A stretch of 64,000 bases of DNA, taken from NCBI GenBank assembly GCA_021325555.1, contig JAJPGY010000034.1:1-64000 (forward strand), in the 5' to 3' direction. The position numbers and the translations under genes were made by a program. Shown here piece after piece: positions 61,390 through 64,000 of the stretch; position 1 is the first letter of the stretch; each line of letters begins with the position of its first letter. Under the pieces are notes generated by a model. That model saw only the letters and a program-made list of their open reading frames with translations, did no database searches and had not been told where the DNA came from. This DNA is from Pseudomonadota bacterium (GTDB lineage Bacteria > Cyanobacteriota > Vampirovibrionia > Obscuribacterales > Obscuribacteraceae).

Positions 61390-61920
61390 TTATAGCCCCT
61401 TAAGCGGGCTGATCAGCTGTTTCTGCCAGTCCTTCGGCGTCGGCGGCTTGCCGTAAAGCATGGGGGGAAGTGCCTGCAGCGCCGGGGATGACAGCCCCTG
61501 GAAGGCTCCCATGCCCAGACCCGCACCAGTCAGACTCGGCAGCGTCGTCGGCGGTTGGCGCAGGGCCGGGCTTTCCATCTTCCGGGAAAAGCGGGGCGCG
61601 GCCTCGCCCAGCGCCGGCGTCAGGGGGGTGACCATTGACGTTGCCGGCGATATGGCCGTGGGCTTGTACAACACCCTGCTCATCTCCTCGGCGGTGGCTG
61701 CTTGCGTCTGCAGGGACGAGCCGCCGATCATGGTCTCCCTGCCGGTGCGATGGTGACGTGTCGTCGTGTAGTTCATCTCCAGGCTGGTCGGGGTCTCCGG
61801 GAAATCCAGCCCCCGCATCTGGTTGAGCGAGCTCTCGCGTGTGGTTTGGAAAGGTTGCTGGGCGCTGCCCGGTGCGGCCAGGACCGCCAGGAGAAGGGGG
61901 GTGACCAGGTAAGCTTTCAT
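61390..61920 (-). CDS. Small exported protein of the LQTQA pair, member 2
   Basis: This 176-residue protein has a perfect AGGAGGT before the ATG and a signal peptide cleaved near GSA-QQ. The mature part, rich in Pro, Thr and Leu, shares RHHRTGRETMIGGSSLQTQA, then AEE, LYKPTA and FSRKME with the protein at 56911. No domain recognised. It directly follows an adaptor (36 bases) and precedes the Usp gene. The two copies each lie just after an adaptor gene, so the adaptor plus LQTQA unit appears to have been duplicated together. Confidence 0.7.
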   Translation of the reverse strand: MKAYLVTPLLLAVLAAPGSAQQPFQTTRESSLNQMRGLDFPETPTSLEMNYTTTRHHRTGRETMIGGSSLQTQAATAEEMSRVLYKPTAISPATSMVTPLTPALGEAAPRFSRKMESPALRQPPTTLPSLTGAGLGMGAFQGLSSPALQALPPMLYGKPPTPKDWQKQLISPLKGL

Positions 61921-61956
61921 CTTGACCTCCTGCTTTCGGGCAACTCGTTCTACTTC

Positions 61957-63291
61957 TTATTCTCCACCCACCGACGCATGGCGGGAGGCGCCTTCAATCT
62001 CCGACTCGTCAGCCAGCCTGGCCACCAGGTGGCTGCCGGTTTTGAGCTCGTCGGTTGCCTTGAGGGCCACCAGATCGCCGGCTTTCAGGTTGCCGATTAC
62101 CTCGACCTGGTTCAGCATCGGCTGGCCCCGTGAAACCGGCACCCGCTCGGCGAAGCCGTTTTTTACCCGGATCACGAATGTGCCCTTGAGGTCGTCGGCC
62201 ACCGCGCTGGCCGGGGCGAAAAGCGTCTTCTGCTGGCGGGAGACCGTCCACTTGACGGTGGCGAACATGCCGGGCTGCAGTTCGCCCGAGGCGTTGGCCA
62301 CGTCCATCTCCACCGGCATGGTTCGCGTTTTCAAGTCGAGGGAAAAGCCAGGACGCGCCACCCTGCCGACAAATTCCCTGCCCGGAAAAGCCGGGACGGT
62401 GAAGGAGACCAATTGTCCTATCTTCGTGCCTTCCACGCATGCTTCCGGGACTGCGACCACCAGGCGCAGGAGGTCTTTTTGCTGGATGCGAAGCATGGGC
62501 AGAACCTCGTCGTCCCTGCCCGGGCTCACGGACACTATGCTGCCCAGGTGGACGTTGCGCTCGGTAATCACCCCGTCGAACGGCGCCTTGATCTGCAGGT
62601 AGGCGCGCATGGCCTGGACCGCGCTCACCACGTGCTGAGAGGCGGTGACGTTGTTCTTCCGGGAGGCGACCACGTTGGCCGCCGCCGCAAGCTCCGACTT
62701 GAGCGCCTCCGCCCGCGCCCGATCCTGCTCGGCTGCCTTGTCTGCCAGGTCGACCTCGTTCTGGGCTATGGCACCAGGCGTCTTTGCCGCCTGCGCCAGG
62801 CGGTTGAAGGTGAGTGTGTCGGCCTCCAGCCGGGCTTTCGCTTCGGCCAGCTTGTTCTCCACAACCTGGTAGGCCGCCAGAGCCTCCTTGTAAGAGGCAT
62901 CGGTGGCGCTCAGCTCGGCCTCGGCTTCCTTGACCTGGGCGTCCACCTCGGGGGCGGTGATGACGACAAGCAGCTGCCCTTTGTGGACGATGGAGCCGCG
63001 GTCCACGCCAATCCAGGACACGTATCCTTGAACCTTGGCGTGCAGCGGCACGTCCTGATAAGCAACGAGCTGCCCCGGCAGATCCATCTGCGTATCAAGC
63101 AGCTGCTTCTCGACGGCCACCACCGGCACCGCCTGCTGCCCGGGCTCGGAACGCCTGCCGTCGGGCGCCTCGGCATTAGGCTCCGCCGCTTTGGGCGCCG
63201 GAGCGCCGGTGCATCCGGCAAGGGACAGCACGCCGATCAAGGACGCCGAGAAGACGGCAAAGAAATTTTTTTCAGCGGACGATCTGTTCAT
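61957..63291 (-). CDS. RND periplasmic adaptor lipoprotein
   Basis: This 444-residue MFP has a lipobox LAGC (about residues 24-27). It has YQDVPLHAKVQGYVSWIGVD, an alpha hairpin at about 120-225, and IKAPFDGVITERNVHLGSIV, and ends with a VSRGQPMLNQVEVIGNL barrel. It is closely related to the adaptor at 57508. The start at 63291 is 12 bases after the RND stop; a longer frame inside the RND gene has no signal. It is the likely partner of the RND pump at 63303. Confidence 0.9.
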   Translation of the reverse strand: MNRSSAEKNFFAVFSASLIGVLSLAGCTGAPAPKAAEPNAEAPDGRRSEPGQQAVPVVAVEKQLLDTQMDLPGQLVAYQDVPLHAKVQGYVSWIGVDRGSIVHKGQLLVVITAPEVDAQVKEAEAELSATDASYKEALAAYQVVENKLAEAKARLEADTLTFNRLAQAAKTPGAIAQNEVDLADKAAEQDRARAEALKSELAAAANVVASRKNNVTASQHVVSAVQAMRAYLQIKAPFDGVITERNVHLGSIVSVSPGRDDEVLPMLRIQQKDLLRLVVAVPEACVEGTKIGQLVSFTVPAFPGREFVGRVARPGFSLDLKTRTMPVEMDVANASGELQPGMFATVKWTVSRQQKTLFAPASAVADDLKGTFVIRVKNGFAERVPVSRGQPMLNQVEVIGNLKAGDLVALKATDELKTGSHLVARLADESEIEGASRHASVGGE

Positions 63292-63302
63292 GCTGCCAAC
63301 TC

Positions 63303-64000
63303 TCACCCGTGTGATACCAGATGGGGCAGGTGACCGACCTCCTCGGGCATGACCGAGGCGCCGCGGCGGCTTGCCCTCCTCTGCACCATAGCATAAATAA
63401 TCGGTAAAACCAGCAGCACGGAGGTGGTCGAGCACATGAGCCCGCCTATAACGGCGCGGCCAAGCGGGGCCGTTCGCTCGCCGCCCTCGCTCAGGCCAAG
63501 GGCCATCGGGATCATGCCGAAGATCATGGCCAGGCTGGTCATGACCACCGGGCGCAGGCGGGCGGCGGCGCCGGTCACGGCGGCGGTTTTAGCCGACATT
63601 CCATGCAACCGCCTCTCCTCGGCAAAAACGATAACCAGGATGGAGTTGGCGACGCCTATCCCGGTGGCCATGATCGTGCCCATGAACGACTGCACGTTGA
63701 TTGTGGTGTGCGTGAGGGCGAGGGCGAGCACGGCACCAAATATGATGGCAGGAATGACCGAGATGATGACCAGCGACAGGCGGACGGACTGGAAGAAGGA
63801 AACGAGCAGAAGGAAGATCGAGAGGACGGCGAAGGCAACGCCGAGCCCGAGAGCCTGGAACGTGTCGCGCATGACCGGAACCTGGCCGCGCAGGGTCACT
63901 TTGACGCCCCGCGGTGGCTTGCCGAGGCTGTCGATGGTCTTTTGCACTTTGTCCGAGGCGCCGCCCAGATCGTCGCTGGCGATGTTGGCCGTGATGCTTA
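63303..64000 (-). CDS. RND efflux transporter, C-terminal part (runs off the window)
   Basis: Only the last about 232 residues are in the window, including SITANIASDDL at the edge and four or five TM helices (SFMGTIMATGIGVANSILVI, PLGRAVIGGLMCSTTSVLL). It aligns well with the C-terminal third of the pump at 53681. The tail after the last helix is short and basic. It heads the minus-strand operon of adaptor, LQTQA protein, Usp, channel, adaptor and LQTQA protein. Confidence 0.88.
   Translation of the reverse strand, partial: SITANIASDDLGGASDKVQKTIDSLGKPPRGVKVTLRGQVPVMRDTFQALGLGVAFAVLSIFLLLVSFFQSVRLSLVIISVIPAIIFGAVLALALTHTTINVQSFMGTIMATGIGVANSILVIVFAEERRLHGMSAKTAAVTGAAARLRPVVMTSLAMIFGMIPMALGLSEGGERTAPLGRAVIGGLMCSTTSVLLVLPIIYAMVQRRASRRGASVMPEEVGHLPHLVSHG

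Overview
The window comes from a high-GC, diderm (Gram-negative-type) bacterium. Evidence: TolC-family outer-membrane channels, RND pumps, periplasmic adaptors, lipobox proteins and AGGAGG-type ribosome sites. The lineage cannot be fixed from sequence alone. Many TPR/Sel1 secreted proteins, a tandem-Usp protein, TadE/G-like proteins and HTTM proteins fit several poorly cultured groups (for example Obscuribacterales/Vampirovibrionia or Acidobacteriota); this is a low-confidence guess. There is no rRNA, tRNA or CRISPR array that I can support.

Layout. 0.1-7.3 kb: UbiA-family prenyltransferase, an OmpR/2CSK_N two-component pair on the minus strand, then a plus-strand run of class III aminotransferase, HAD-IB phosphatase, S33-like hydrolase and a glycine-zipper secreted protein. 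7.3-17.2 kb: FemAB-like acyltransferase, a decayed TPR gene, three secreted Sel1-repeat proteins around an unknown exported 489-aa protein, a TolC-family channel and another unknown exported protein. 17.2-20.2 kb: an alpha/beta hydrolase that lacks its nucleophile, an ECF-like sigma factor with an unknown partner, and a strong terminator. 20.2-25.0 kb: TadE/TadG-like pseudopilin-type proteins with no Tad secretion machinery. 25.3-28.3 kb: an orphan diheme cytochrome operon (CcoO-like, lipoprotein cytochrome c, TPR).

28.4-37.3 kb: the most unusual part. Seven overlapping genes encode three HTTM membrane proteins (vitamin-K-carboxylase/SdpB superfamily), three copies of a single-TM partner with an 'APDP' motif (SdpA/DUF5819-like), and two exported TPR-methyltransferase proteins, one of which ends in an HEYAH metallopeptidase-like domain. 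One partner copy is fused to an HTTM protein, which argues that the two work together. Two HTTM proteins carry DCC-type thioredoxin tails that have lost both cysteines.

37.4-64.0 kb: an efflux island with four RND pumps (the last cut by the window edge), three adaptors, two further TolC channels, a hybrid kinase, a Rieske protein, an OmpR/kinase pair divergent from one pump, a tandem Usp protein and a new pair of small exported proteins sharing an LQTQA motif. At 45.3-46.8 kb it is interrupted by a transposase-derived protein in which a DprA-type winged helix sits where the DDE catalytic core should be. Several starts (122, 18584, 28394, 43922, 45317) sit where a -10 box predicts a leaderless or nearly leaderless mRNA.
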